A stretch of DNA of 64,000 bases from an uncultured Lachnospiraceae bacterium (lineage in GTDB: Bacteria; Bacillota; Clostridia; Lachnospirales; Lachnospiraceae): contig CAKRYY010000004.1 of NCBI GenBank assembly GCA_934432885.1, positions 1 through 64,000 on the forward strand. Direction: 5' to 3'. Below are positions 27,212 through 36,051 of this stretch, in pieces. Below the pieces are notes generated by a model. It made no database searches, had not been told where the DNA came from, and worked only from the letters and a program-made list of their open reading frames with translations. The position numbers and the translations under genes were made by a program. Numbering within the stretch: the first letter of the stretch is position 1; each line of letters starts with the position of its first letter.

Positions 27212-28417
27212 ATGATAAAATTTTTAAAAAAGTGGTTTGGAAAAAAGAAAGAGCAGGAGCTTCCCTATGAGGAAGAAGAGGACGTAAAGGAGAGCGCTCC
27301 GCTTCGCAGAGACAGAATCAATCTGCATGAAAAGGAGCAGAGACAGCGTTACCTGCAGAGCTGCCTGGAGCAGATGAAGGATGCGGAAACAGAAATCGGT
27401 GAGCTGAAAAAGGAATACGGAGTCGTTACCGCATATCTGACAGACATGGAAGAAATAGAGGCACTGCCACCGCAGCAGCGAAAGAAGCTCAACCTGATTG
27501 CAGATAAAATCGTTACCTATGAAGCAGAAAAAAATCTGCACGAGGAGGGAACGAACCGGATGGCAGAAGCGGATTTTGAGCGGATGGACCGCATGGGCGA
27601 AGAAGCCGGAGAGGGAATCGACAAGCTGACGGAGGCAGAGGATTATCAGGAAAAAATCCGTCAGGATATGCGGCGCTTATCGGGCGAGAGACATGCGTAT
27701 CAGTACCGGAAGCATGAGCTTAGCGGACTTTTGGTCAATCTTCGGGGTATGGTTATCATCACAGCATTTTCCTTTCTTGCCTGTATGGGAATCCTGCTGT
27801 CCTTTCAGCTTCTGATGGAAATGGAGGTGCGTATCGGTTATCTGCTGGCATCGGGCGCTGCTGCAATTGCAATATTTCTGATTTATCTGAAATATATGGA
27901 TTCCATGAAGGAAAAGGGACAGGTGGAGCGTGCCATCAACCGGTTGATTCTATTACAGAACAGGGTCAAAATCCGATATGTGAATAATACAAACCTCCTT
28001 GAATACCTGCGCATGAAATATGGCGTAAAATCTGCGCAGGAGCTGATAGATTTGTGGGAGGATTATGAAACGGAAAAGGAAGAACGGGCAAAATGCGAGG
28101 AACTGCATGCGGAGCTTGTAAACCTGCGAGGTGAGATGCTTACAATTCTGCGGGGCTGCAGGATCCGTTACCCGGAGATATGGCTACATCAGGCGGAAGC
28201 GCTCATAAAAAAAGGAGAGATGGTGGAAATCCGGCATGGTTTGATTCTGCGCAGGCAGAAGCTGCGTGCACAGATGGATTATAATGAGCATCTTGCAGAG
28301 AGCGCGCAGGGGGAGATCCGTTCCCTTGCCGAAGAATTTCCGATTTACGCACCAGAGATTATGGAGCTGGTGTCGCAGTATGAGGAAAATGAAGGAAACG
28401 AAAAGAGCAGCTTCTGA
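27212..28417 (+). CDS. Membrane-anchored coiled-coil protein, last gene of the locus
   Basis: 401 residues. The N-terminus is basic then acidic (FLKKWFGKKKEQELPYEEEED). Long heptad-like helices run from about 40 to 170 and from 230 to 385. Two adjacent membrane helices occupy about 180-228 (MVIITAFSFLACMGILLSF and IGYLLASGAAAIAIFLIYL) with a very short outside loop, so both coiled-coil arms face the cytoplasm. This would tether the soluble partners to the membrane. The gene starts four bases after the TPR-like gene stops. No family recognised. Confidence 0.8.
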   Translation: MIKFLKKWFGKKKEQELPYEEEEDVKESAPLRRDRINLHEKEQRQRYLQSCLEQMKDAETEIGELKKEYGVVTAYLTDMEEIEALPPQQRKKLNLIADKIVTYEAEKNLHEEGTNRMAEADFERMDRMGEEAGEGIDKLTEAEDYQEKIRQDMRRLSGERHAYQYRKHELSGLLVNLRGMVIITAFSFLACMGILLSFQLLMEMEVRIGYLLASGAAAIAIFLIYLKYMDSMKEKGQVERAINRLILLQNRVKIRYVNNTNLLEYLRMKYGVKSAQELIDLWEDYETEKEERAKCEELHAELVNLRGEMLTILRGCRIRYPEIWLHQAEALIKKGEMVEIRHGLILRRQKLRAQMDYNEHLAESAQGEIRSLAEEFPIYAPEIMELVSQYEENEGNEKSSF

Positions 28418-28450
28418 TTTGAAATCCAGTGTGAAAATCCTTATCCCCAG

Positions 28451-28479
28451 TTGACAGTGACACTTTATCATGGTAGTAT
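28451..28479 (+). promoter_or_regulatory. Strong sigma-A promoter of the amino acid importer
   Basis: TTGACA (28451-28456), 17-base spacer, TAGTAT (28474-28479). The leader then has a small stem CCTCTT/AAGAGG before the ribosome site. Confidence 0.8.
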
Positions 28480-28531
28480 ACAAAAGTGAATTCCCTCTTA
28501 GAAAAGAGGATGGGGATAAGGAGGAAAAATT

Positions 28532-29422
28532 ATGAAAAAATGGATGGCACTTGCATGCGTTTTATCTATGACAGCAGGTCTGCTGGCAGGCTGTGGCGCA
28601 CAGAACGCGCAGACACAGGAGAGCGTAGCAGAAACTGAGGTTAAGGAAACAGCGGTTATGGAAACAGAAAGCGCAGGAACTGAGGCAGCAGCAGAAACCG
28701 AAGCTGCAGAGGCAGAGCGTACTACATTTACAGTAGGCTTTGATGCAGAATTCCCGCCTTATGGCTATAAGGACGAGGCTGGCGAATATGTAGGCTTCGA
28801 CCTTGATTTAGCACGTGCAGTATGTGAAAAGAATGGCTGGGAATTTGTAGCACAGCCGATTGACTGGGATGCAAAGGATATGGAGCTTTCTTCCGGAGCG
28901 ATTGACTGCATCTGGAATGGCTTTACCATGAACGGACGTGAGGACGCTTATACATGGAGTGTTCCTTATATTGACAACAGTCAGGTATTTGTTGTACCGG
29001 CAGAGTCAGGCATTGCTTCAAAGGCTGATTTGGCAGGAAAGGTTGTTGGCGTACAGAAGGATTCTTCCGCACTGGCAGCATTAAATGATGAAGAAAATGC
29101 AGATTTAAAGGCTTCCTTTACAGACCTTGTAGAATATGCAGATTACAATACAGCATTTATGGATTTGGAAGCAGGCGCAATCGAAGCGCTGGCGATTGAC
29201 ATCGGCGTTGCTTCTTATCAGATTGAGTCCCGTGGAGACGGCTATGTGATGCTGGAAGAGCCTCTTTCTACAGAGCAGTATGGAATCGGCTTCCTGAAAG
29301 GAAACGATGCACTTAAGGATACCGTAGAAAAGACACTGCTTGCATTAAACGATGAAGGCGTTGTTGCACAGACTGCTGAAAAGTACGGAATTGATACTTC
29401 TATGATCTGTCTTGGAAAGTAA
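28532..29422 (+). CDS. Polar amino acid ABC importer lipoprotein
   Basis: 296 residues; AAGGAGG six to twelve bases before ATG. Signal peptide with lipobox LAGC (Cys21), an acidic linker to about residue 65, then the SBP_bac_3 fold: TFTVGFDAEFPPYGYKDEAG, GFDLDLARAVCEKNGW, and IDCIWNGFTMNGRED. The last block resembles cystine/His/Gln binding proteins. It has its own strong promoter and a terminator before the permease gene, which favours excess binding protein. The exact amino acid cannot be read from the sequence. Confidence 0.92.
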   Translation: MKKWMALACVLSMTAGLLAGCGAQNAQTQESVAETEVKETAVMETESAGTEAAAETEAAEAERTTFTVGFDAEFPPYGYKDEAGEYVGFDLDLARAVCEKNGWEFVAQPIDWDAKDMELSSGAIDCIWNGFTMNGREDAYTWSVPYIDNSQVFVVPAESGIASKADLAGKVVGVQKDSSALAALNDEENADLKASFTDLVEYADYNTAFMDLEAGAIEALAIDIGVASYQIESRGDGYVMLEEPLSTEQYGIGFLKGNDALKDTVEKTLLALNDEGVVAQTAEKYGIDTSMICLGK

Positions 29423-29446
29423 GAAAAACAGAAGCAGACTTATAAA

Positions 29447-29475
29447 GGGATGAGGATGGTTCTTCATCCCTTTTT
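29447..29475 (+). terminator. Terminator between binding protein and permease
   Basis: GGGATGA (29447-29453) pairs with TCATCCC (29464-29470), then five T. Same gene-ratio arrangement as at 17761. Confidence 0.8.
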
Positions 29476-29476
29476 A

Positions 29477-29530
29477 TGTAATAGGAAATGAAGTTTGCCT
29501 ACAGGCACCGCTCGCGCAAACTCTTTTTTA
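29477..29530. repeat. Dispersed intergenic repeat, copy 2
   Basis: TGTAATAGGAAAT, then TTTGCCTACAGGCACCGCTC and GCGCAAACTCTTTT. Compared with copy 1 (6667) it lacks the 17-base inner part of the palindrome. It lies between the importer terminator and the permease gene. Confidence 0.5.
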
Positions 29531-29555
29531 TTTATTTAACGGAGGATATGGGATT

Positions 29556-30206
29556 ATGGATTTTGGAGCGATGATTGCACAGCTTGGAGAAGGAATGGTT
29601 GTCACAGTGGAGATATTTTTTCTGACGCTGTTATTTTCTCTGCCATTAGGCTTGTTCATTTCATTTGGACGTATGTCAAAGTATTTTCCGCTCCGGCTGC
29701 TGACAAAGGTTTATATTTCCGTTATGCGAGGAACGCCGTTGATGCTGCAGCTTATAGTCGTGTATTTTTCTCCGTATTATGTATTTGGCTTGAAAATTTC
29801 GGCATCTTACCGGTTTACAGCGGTTATTCTGGCTTTTGCGCTGAATTACGCTGCATACTTTGCAGAGATTTACAGAGGCGGCATCGAATCTATGCCGGTT
29901 GGACAGTATGAGGCGGCGAAGGTGCTCGGCTACAGCAGGGCGCAGACCTTTTACCGGATTATTCTGCCTCAGGTAATCAAGCATATTCTGCCTGCGGTAA
30001 CGAATGAGACAATCACGCTGGTAAAGGATACCTCTCTTGCATTTGTGCTTGCGGTTGTAGAGATGTTTACGGCGGCAAAGCAGATTGCAGCGAAGGAAAC
30101 AACGATTATACCGCTGATGGCGGCTGGCGTTTTTTACTATATCTTTAATCTTGTTGTAGCAGCATTTATGGAATATCTTGAAAAGAAGCTTGGATACTAC
30201 AGATAG
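29556..30206 (+). CDS. Polar amino acid ABC importer permease
   Basis: 216 residues, four to five membrane helices, His/Glu/Gln/Arg/opine-type permease (HisMQ family): MRGTPLMLQLIVVYFSPYY and the EAA loop YEAAKVLGYSRAQTFYRIILPQV. GGAGG lies upstream of ATG 29556. One permease gene only, so it probably forms a homodimer. It works with the ATPase at 30217 and the lipoprotein at 28532. Confidence 0.92.
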   Translation: MDFGAMIAQLGEGMVVTVEIFFLTLLFSLPLGLFISFGRMSKYFPLRLLTKVYISVMRGTPLMLQLIVVYFSPYYVFGLKISASYRFTAVILAFALNYAAYFAEIYRGGIESMPVGQYEAAKVLGYSRAQTFYRIILPQVIKHILPAVTNETITLVKDTSLAFVLAVVEMFTAAKQIAAKETTIIPLMAAGVFYYIFNLVVAAFMEYLEKKLGYYR

Positions 30207-30216
30207 GAGGACCACA

Positions 30217-30972
30217 ATGAAATTTTTGGAAATCGAGCATTTGAAAAAGACCTTTGACGGACTTACGGTGTTAAAGGATATTTCCCTGTCTGTGGAGGAG
30301 GGAGAGGTAGTTTCCATCATCGGTCCTTCCGGCTCCGGTAAATCAACGCTTCTCAGGTGTGCCGCCATGCTGGAGAGGATGGATGGCGGAAAGCTTTCCT
30401 ATATGGGGGAAGCGGCTGCATGGGAAGAAAATGGAAAATGTGTTTATGCGCCGAAAAATGATTTGAAGCGGATTCATAAAAATTTTGGACTTGTATTTCA
30501 GAATTTCCATCTGTTTCCGCATTACAGCGTTATGAAAAACATTATAGATGCGCCTGTCTGTGTAGACCATGTACCAAAGGCAGAGGCGGTAAAGCGGGCA
30601 GAAAAGCTGCTTGCACAGCTCGGACTTTCAGATAAAAGGGACGCCTATCCCTATCAGCTTTCCGGCGGACAGCAGCAGCGTGTGTCGATTGCGAGAGCAC
30701 TGGCAAGACAGCCGAGAATCCTGTTTTTTGATGAGCCGACCTCAGCGCTTGACCCGGAGCTGACCGGCGAGGTATTGAAGGTAATCAGGGCGCTGGCACA
30801 GGAGCACATGACAATGATTATCGTCACGCATGAAATGCAGTTCGCACGTGAATTGTCAGATCGGATTATCTTTATGGAGGATGGCGTGATAAGGCAGCAG
30901 GGAACAGCCAAAGAGCTGTTTGATAATCCTGATGAAAGAGTGAAGGAATTCATTGGAAAATTTCAGGCATAA
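30217..30972 (+). CDS. Polar amino acid ABC importer ATPase
   Basis: 251 residues from ATG 30217 (AGGAGG seven bases upstream). Walker [11 protein letters not shown]-loop [17 protein letters not shown], signature LSGGQQQR, Walker [16 protein letters not shown], switch VTHEM. GlnQ/HisP type. A 19-residue insert after strand 3 ([20 protein letters not shown]) is a family-typical spacer. ispF begins 20 bases downstream and may be co-transcribed. Confidence 0.93.
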   Translation: MKFLEIEHLKKTFDGLTVLKDISLSVEEGEVVSIIGPSGSGKSTLLRCAAMLERMDGGKLSYMGEAAAWEENGKCVYAPKNDLKRIHKNFGLVFQNFHLFPHYSVMKNIIDAPVCVDHVPKAEAVKRAEKLLAQLGLSDKRDAYPYQLSGGQQQRVSIARALARQPRILFFDEPTSALDPELTGEVLKVIRALAQEHMTMIIVTHEMQFARELSDRIIFMEDGVIRQQGTAKELFDNPDERVKEFIGKFQA

Positions 30973-30992
30973 AAAAGAGTGAGGAAGCTGTT

Positions 30993-31553
30993 ATGCGGAT
31001 TGGAATGGGATATGATGTACACAGATTGGTGGAGAATAGAAAGCTGATAATAGGGGGTGTAGAGATTCCCTATGAAAAGGGGCTGCTGGGACATTCAGAT
31101 GCGGATGTGCTGCTGCATGCCATTATGGATGCGCTGCTTGGAGCGGCGGCGCTTGGCGATATTGGAAAGCATTTTCCGGATACAGACGAAGCCTATCGAG
31201 GAATTTCCAGCGTAAAGCTGCTTGAAAAGGTAGGAGACCTGCTTGAGGAAAACTGCTTTTTTATTGAAAATATTGATGCGACCATCATAGCGCAGGCACC
31301 GAAGATGCGCCCGTATATTGATACTATGCGGGAGATAATTGCCAAGGCGCTTAAAATTTCCACCAGTCAGGTCAATGTGAAGGCAACGACGGAGGAAGGG
31401 CTTGGTTTTACCGGAAATGGAGAAGGCATTTCTTCACAGGCGGTCTGCCTTTTAACCAGTCCCTCCCAGTTTTATGACACGGATGTCACAAATGTAGGAG
31501 CGCAGCAGAGTGGATGCGCAGGCTGCGGCGGCTGCCCTAAGGCACAGGGATAG
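30993..31553 (+). CDS. ispF: 2-C-methyl-D-erythritol 2,4-cyclodiphosphate synthase with Cys-rich tail
   Basis: Fifth step of the MEP isoprenoid pathway: forms the cyclic diphosphate from CDP-ME 2-phosphate with release of CMP. Metal ligands Asp8 and His10 (GYDVHRL) and His42 ([11 protein letters not shown]) are present, as is the signature [11 protein letters not shown]. The conserved core ends near residue 156; IspF is usually 155-160 residues, but here a 30-residue tail follows that contains Cys175, Cys178 and Cys181 in a CxxCxxC pattern ([11 protein letters not shown]). Other MEP genes are not in the window. Fifteen bases upstream of ATG is a GAGTGAGGAAG ribosome site. Confidence 0.93.
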   Translation: MRIGMGYDVHRLVENRKLIIGGVEIPYEKGLLGHSDADVLLHAIMDALLGAAALGDIGKHFPDTDEAYRGISSVKLLEKVGDLLEENCFFIENIDATIIAQAPKMRPYIDTMREIIAKALKISTSQVNVKATTEEGLGFTGNGEGISSQAVCLLTSPSQFYDTDVTNVGAQQSGCAGCGGCPKAQG

Positions 31554-31563
31554 GAGCAGGAGA

Positions 31564-32631
31564 ATGGAAGAGGTCGTAAGGCTGACAAAGGAGGAAATGC
31601 TGGCGGCAAGAGGTATCTGGCAGGAAATCTTTTTTGAGGATTCGGAGCAGTTTACAGAATATTATTTTGCAGAAAAAATGGCAGATAATATTGGCTATGG
31701 AATCAAAAAGAACGGTGAACTTGCGGCGATGCTTTTTCGCACGCCATACGAGGCAGATATTCGGATTGGCGCTCTGGCAGATGAAAACGCATTTCAAAGA
31801 CAGCTGCTTTCGTATATTGTTGGTGTAGGAACCAGAGAATGTTACCGGCACCAGGGATATATGGACCGGCTGCTCAGACATGCTCTTATAGAGATGGAAA
31901 AGGAGCGGCAGCCTTTTACTTTTCTTATGCCGGCGGATCCGGCAATTTACACGCCTTATCAGTTCCGCTATATTTATGACAGACCGGCGTATATACTGCA
32001 TACGGAAAAAATGGGTGCACGGCGGCTTAAAACAGAAGAAATTCCTGAGCTGTCAGCATTTGCTCAGCAGACATTACAGAAGAGCTGTCAGCTTTTCATG
32101 CACCGGAGCGAAGCCTATTACAGGCGGCAGCAGCTTGAGAGCAGGGCGCAGAATGGTGATATTTATGTCTGGGAAAGAGCTGGCAGAATCGAGGGATTTT
32201 ATCTTTATGCCAGAGAGCAGGATGCAGACGGCATCTGGCGGGAAGAAATTCAGGAAGCGGTGTGCTCCGACCGGCTCCTTCGAGAGGGCTGTATGCAGGA
32301 AAGTGAGAGAAAAAAGCCGATTATTATGGCGCGGATTACCAATCTTGTGGCAATGCTTTCCCTGCTGCGGCTTTCACAGGGCGAAAGGCGGGAGATACTT
32401 CTGACTGTGGCAGATTCATTACTGCCTCAAAATCAGGGTACATTTCTCTGGACGCTCGGATATACGGAAAGCAGCTTACAGAGGGTAGAAAAACCGCTGA
32501 TAGAGACAGAGTGCCAGCTCACCGTTACGATAGATGAGCTTTGTGAGATGATATTTGGCAGAAGGAAGCTGCCGGAGTCTCTGGAGGGTCTTTTGCCCTA
32601 CAGCGATATTCTGATAAATGAAATCGTGTAG
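31564..32631 (+). CDS. GNAT-family N-acetyltransferase (Eis-like)
   Basis: 355 residues from ATG 31564, with AGGAGCAGGAG just upstream. The N-terminal GNAT domain has the acetyl-CoA loop region YIVGVGTRECYRHQGYMDRLLRHAL, in which Arg-rich RHQGYM is the pyrophosphate-binding loop. The long length and the C-terminal segment with an SCP2-like region match the Eis group, which acetylates amines such as aminoglycosides or lysine side chains. The substrate here is unknown. It converges with the PHP phosphatase with only one base between stops. Confidence 0.82.
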   Translation: MEEVVRLTKEEMLAARGIWQEIFFEDSEQFTEYYFAEKMADNIGYGIKKNGELAAMLFRTPYEADIRIGALADENAFQRQLLSYIVGVGTRECYRHQGYMDRLLRHALIEMEKERQPFTFLMPADPAIYTPYQFRYIYDRPAYILHTEKMGARRLKTEEIPELSAFAQQTLQKSCQLFMHRSEAYYRRQQLESRAQNGDIYVWERAGRIEGFYLYAREQDADGIWREEIQEAVCSDRLLREGCMQESERKKPIIMARITNLVAMLSLLRLSQGERREILLTVADSLLPQNQGTFLWTLGYTESSLQRVEKPLIETECQLTVTIDELCEMIFGRRKLPESLEGLLPYSDILINEIV

Positions 32632-32632
32632 C

Positions 32633-33484
32633 TTATAGCGGGTGAAATACAGGCTTTATCCGCTCATAGGTACAAAACTGTGTATAGCCAATTTCCCGAA
32701 GGCATTTTCTGGCGTCCTCCAAATGTGCGCCTAAGTGCTCTTTTTTATGACTGTCGCTTCCAAAGGTGAGTATCCGACCGCCAAGCTCTCGGTAGAGCTT
32801 TAGCAGGGCAAGAGAGGGCGTAAGGTCGGGCAGTCCATAGCGGTAACAGGAGGTATTGACTTCAATGCCCTTTCCATCCGCAATTACAGTTCTTAAAATT
32901 TCTGTTATAAGGGGTTTAAGCTTTTCAAAGGGATAGCAGCCAGCCCTGTCATATCGGCAGATCAAATCCAGATGTCCCAGTACGCTGTAATTATGATATT
33001 GCCTTACAAGGGCAAGGATTTCTTCATAATAGCGTTCATTGTATTCCTGCTGCGTTTTATCTTTTTGAAATTCCTGCGTCCAGAATTCCCTGTTTTCAAT
33101 CTGATGGACAGAGAGAATAATAAAATCAAAGGGGTAACGTGCAAACAGCGCTTCATACTGAGGGATAGTCTGTGTCTGCATGCCGAATTCAAGCCCCGTC
33201 CGAAGCGTGATGACATTGCCATAGGCAGCCTGCATGCTCTGGATTTTGGCAATATATCTGTCATAGTCGACATTTGCGAGCGCTATCCATTCAGGCTCGC
33301 CCTTTCCCCCGCGGCGGTATTTCATTTCTTCGCGTGCATCCCAGTCCTTTTTTATGCCATAATCTACATGGTCTGTAAAGCATATTTCATCCAGCTTAAG
33401 CGCGATACTGTCCTTTACGACCTCTTCCAGTGGATATTCAGAATCGTCGCTGAATTCTGTGTGTATATGATAATCAGCCAGCAT
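32633..33484 (-). CDS. PHP-domain histidinol-phosphatase (HisJ family)
   Basis: 283 residues of the HisJ type. Metal-binding motifs: DYHIHTEFSDD at the N-terminus, EICFTDHVDYG, GLEFGM, and HLDLICRYDR, plus a late FGSDSHKKEHLG. It would hydrolyse histidinol phosphate or another phosphoester. No his genes are near; it is paired with an MFS carrier whose stop overlaps its start by 11 bases, so a role on an imported compound is possible. Start taken at ATG complementary to 33482-33484. Confidence 0.87.
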   Translation of the reverse strand: MLADYHIHTEFSDDSEYPLEEVVKDSIALKLDEICFTDHVDYGIKKDWDAREEMKYRRGGKGEPEWIALANVDYDRYIAKIQSMQAAYGNVITLRTGLEFGMQTQTIPQYEALFARYPFDFIILSVHQIENREFWTQEFQKDKTQQEYNERYYEEILALVRQYHNYSVLGHLDLICRYDRAGCYPFEKLKPLITEILRTVIADGKGIEVNTSCYRYGLPDLTPSLALLKLYRELGGRILTFGSDSHKKEHLGAHLEDARKCLREIGYTQFCTYERIKPVFHPL

Positions 33485-34661
33485 GTGTATTCCTCCTTTT
33501 TGCGATAGACCCAGACAGCAGCTCGTGCATGGTAGTCATTATAAGCAGGATTGTCAGCAGATAAAACGGGAGCAGTGAAACCGAGAGATGATTCGCGATG
33601 ACGCCGAAAATTGGAGGCATCAGGCAGGTTCCAACATAAGCGCTTGCCATCTGAATTCCGATGATAGCCTGCGATTTGTCCGCTCCAAAATAGGCAGGTG
33701 TTGCGTGGATAATGCAGGGATAAATAGGAGCGCATCCAAGTCCGATGATGATAAGGCCAAGCAGCGATACGGTAACTGGTGCAGGGAAAAGCAGAATGAG
33801 AATTCCCAATAGGAGCAGTCCTTCACCGAGCCGTATCATCTGTGTGTCGTTTAATTTCATGGTAAGGAAGCCGCTGACGGCACGCCCTGCCGTGATACCG
33901 ATAAAAAACATACCGGAAAATTTTGCTGCTGTTTCTGCGGGAACTTCTTTGTATAAGGTCAGGTAGCTGCCTGCCCACAGACCAGTGGTCTGTTCCAATG
34001 CACAGTAGCAAAAGAAGCAGATTAGAATGGGCTTAACGCCGGGCAGGCTACAGATTTCCCTTAAGGAAAGGCTTTTCGAAGCCGTTTCTCTGTTGGCAAT
34101 ATCAGCAGCAGAAGCTTGCTCCTTCCAGAGCGGCAGGCTGAAAAATAAAATGCCGGTTAAGAGAATCTGAAGCAGGGAGATGCAGCGATAGCCGTCATTC
34201 CAGATACCGCCGTTTGTCATTGCATAACCCATGATGTAAGGACCGATGGCTGCGCCTACGCCCCACATGCAGTGCAGCCAGCTCATGTGCCGGCTTTTAT
34301 AATGAAGCGCTACATAGTTGTTTAGGGCGGCATCAACACTGCCAGCGCCCAGACCATAGGGGACTGCCCAGAGACAGAGCATCCAGAAGGTATTGCTGAT
34401 GGAAAAACCAAATAGGGCAAGCGCTGTTATTCCGACACTGAAAGCAGTCACTTTTCCGGTTCCGAGCCGTCTTGTCAGGGTATCGCTTAACAGGCTTGAG
34501 ACGATAGTTCCTACAGCAATAATCATCGAAATGATACCTGCATAGGAGACGGGGACCTGAAGGCTTTGATACATTGCAGGCCAGGCAGACCCAAGCAGGG
34601 CATCGGGAAGCCCGAGACTGATAAAGGATAAATATATAATAAGCAGCAGTATCTGAAACAT
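33474..34661 (-). CDS. Major facilitator superfamily transporter
   Basis: 395 residues, 12 membrane helices, with the MFS loop 2-3 pattern around SSLLSDTLTRRLGTGKVT and a second-half repeat (IGITAGRAVSGFLTMKLND). It resembles the FucP/Fsr-like sugar or drug branch (GLPDALLGSAWPAM early motif). It is divergent from an AraC regulator at 34809 and translationally coupled to the PHP phosphatase downstream; together they look like a small catabolic or detoxifying unit. Substrate unknown. Confidence 0.88.
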   Translation of the reverse strand: MFQILLLIIYLSFISLGLPDALLGSAWPAMYQSLQVPVSYAGIISMIIAVGTIVSSLLSDTLTRRLGTGKVTAFSVGITALALFGFSISNTFWMLCLWAVPYGLGAGSVDAALNNYVALHYKSRHMSWLHCMWGVGAAIGPYIMGYAMTNGGIWNDGYRCISLLQILLTGILFFSLPLWKEQASAADIANRETASKSLSLREICSLPGVKPILICFFCYCALEQTTGLWAGSYLTLYKEVPAETAAKFSGMFFIGITAGRAVSGFLTMKLNDTQMIRLGEGLLLLGILILLFPAPVTVSLLGLIIIGLGCAPIYPCIIHATPAYFGADKSQAIIGIQMASAYVGTCLMPPIFGVIANHLSVSLLPFYLLTILLIMTTMHELLSGSIAKRRNTHAG

Positions 34662-34750
34662 TTTTGTAAATCCTCCTGTTGTGTATGATATGTAAGGGAA
34701 GGTTACATGTCAAATTTGATTCGCAATTACAGTATATCGTCATGAAATGG

Positions 34751-34779
34751 TTGCATCAATTTAAAAAACGACTTATAAT
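34751..34779 (+). promoter_or_regulatory. Sigma-A promoter of the AraC regulator gene
   Basis: TTGCAT (34751-34756), 17-base spacer, TATAAT (34774-34779), 29 bases before the start. The divergent gap has two AACGAC copies (about 34767 and 34788) as possible regulator sites. Confidence 0.7.
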
Positions 34780-34808
34780 GTAACAAAAACGACCAAACGG
34801 AGAGAAAA

Positions 34809-35699
34809 ATGAGTCTGCAAGAATGTGGGTTAAACAGGAACAGCGAAGGAAGGGAGCTACAGCCGCATGGAACGGCGGCATTTCCCTGTGCTGCTTATGA
34901 AGCTGCATATACAGACAAGGCAACTGACATGGTTCCCTGGCACTGGCATGAGGAAATAGAAATCATTTATTTAAAAAGTGGAGATGCAAAGCTGCAGATA
35001 CCGGGAAGAGAATATTTCCTGCGTAAGGGAGAGCTGGCAGTGGTTAATGGGGGCTTGCCACACAGCGTGTGGGGACAGCCATACTGTGAACTGCAGTCCC
35101 TTGTATTTTCCATATTTTTAATAGCAGGAAGCAGCACGACGGCATTTTATCAGAAATATTTGCAGCCGCTTTTGGCGTGCCCGGAATTTACAGTCCTAAA
35201 AAACGGAGAGCAGGAAGCAGTAAATTCATTTCAGGAGGCATTTGAGGCAATCCGGAGAGAGACCTTTGCCTATGAATTTACCACACGGGAGCAGCTTTCC
35301 AAGCTTTTGCTTTTTTGCTTTGAGGCATTGAAGGGACAGCTTTCTGTTCAGGGAAATGGGAAAAGTGCGGATATGCTGCGCATTGAGCAGATGCTGCAAT
35401 ATATTCAGATTCATTATGCAGAGGCGGTCAGCCTGAAGGAGATTGCAGGAGCGGCAGATATAGGAGAGCGGGAGTGCCTCCGCTGCTTTAAACGTATGAT
35501 AGGCGAAGCACCGATACAGTATCTTTTGAAATACAGGCTGATGCAGAGCGCAGGAATGTTGCTGGAGGCGCCCTCTGCCAGCATTGCGCAGATAGCGGAT
35601 GCCTGTGGCTTTGATTATCCCGGGTACTATTCCAGACAGTTTCGGAGATTTTATCAGTGTACGCCGAGGGAATATAGGGAGAAAGGGAAAAAAGATTGA
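34809..35699 (+). CDS. AraC-family regulator with cupin-like sensor domain
   Basis: 296 residues, GGAGAG seven bases upstream. Residues about 45-110 are the AraC-type cupin pocket (PWHWHEEIEIIYLKSGDAKL; GELAVVNGGLPHSVWG). Residues about 195-290 hold two helix-turn-helix units (SLKEIAGAADIGERECLRCF; SIAQIADACGFDYPGYYSRQF). This size and layout are those of sugar-responsive AraC regulators. It probably controls the divergent MFS/PHP pair. The T-box leader of cysE begins shortly after its stop. Confidence 0.9.
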   Translation: MSLQECGLNRNSEGRELQPHGTAAFPCAAYEAAYTDKATDMVPWHWHEEIEIIYLKSGDAKLQIPGREYFLRKGELAVVNGGLPHSVWGQPYCELQSLVFSIFLIAGSSTTAFYQKYLQPLLACPEFTVLKNGEQEAVNSFQEAFEAIRRETFAYEFTTREQLSKLLLFCFEALKGQLSVQGNGKSADMLRIEQMLQYIQIHYAEAVSLKEIAGAADIGERECLRCFKRMIGEAPIQYLLKYRLMQSAGMLLEAPSASIAQIADACGFDYPGYYSRQFRRFYQCTPREYREKGKKD

Positions 35700-35744
35700 C
35701 ATTTTCCGCTTTTTTGCATATCCTGTAGTAAATGGAGTTTTGGT

Positions 35745-36051
35745 TGAAAAACCAGTTTGCAAAAGGCTGAGAGCGAAGAGAGTACCCTTTGAAAGTCAGA
35801 CAGAGAATGACCGTCTGTGGCTGGGAGCGGTCTGTGAGGGAAAAAGGGGAAAGTGCCTTCGGGAGCTGACCGGGCGAATGGTTTCCTGTAAAATGCAAGG
35901 GAGAAGTAGTCCGGTACGTAGGATGCACGTTACGCAGATTGAGTGGGAAATCGGATATGCCTGTTTTATATGGCTGCGCCGGTTTTCAAAAAGAGTGGGA
36001 CCACGGATTGAAAGATTCGCCTCTTGTCTGGTTGACAGGAGGCGTTTTTTT
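35745..36051 (+). promoter_or_regulatory. T-box riboswitch, predicted cysteine-specific
   Basis: Leader of cysE-cysS. The T-box AGAGTGGGACCACGG (35992-36006) matches the conserved AGNGUGGNACCNCG that pairs with the tRNA acceptor end. Upstream are Stem I features (AGAGAGTA near 35777 and a distal loop with AATGACC and GGGAGCGG). A TGC triplet at 35854-35856 on the returning strand is the likely specifier, a Cys codon, in agreement with the downstream genes. The terminator is at 36018. Low charged tRNA-Cys would favour read-through. Confidence 0.88.
36018..36051 (+). terminator. T-box terminator whose 3-prime arm contains the cysE ribosome site
   Basis: CGCCTCTTGTC (36018-36028) pairs with GACAGGAGGCG (36034-36044), then seven T. 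AGGAGG (36037-36042) sits in the 3-prime arm, nine bases before the cysE ATG. Confidence 0.88.

Noticed and set aside
35599..36051. Extended N-terminus for CysE from the long open frame
   Set aside because: This stretch is the AraC gene end plus the T-box leader; CysE homology starts at 36052, where AGGAGG is correctly spaced.
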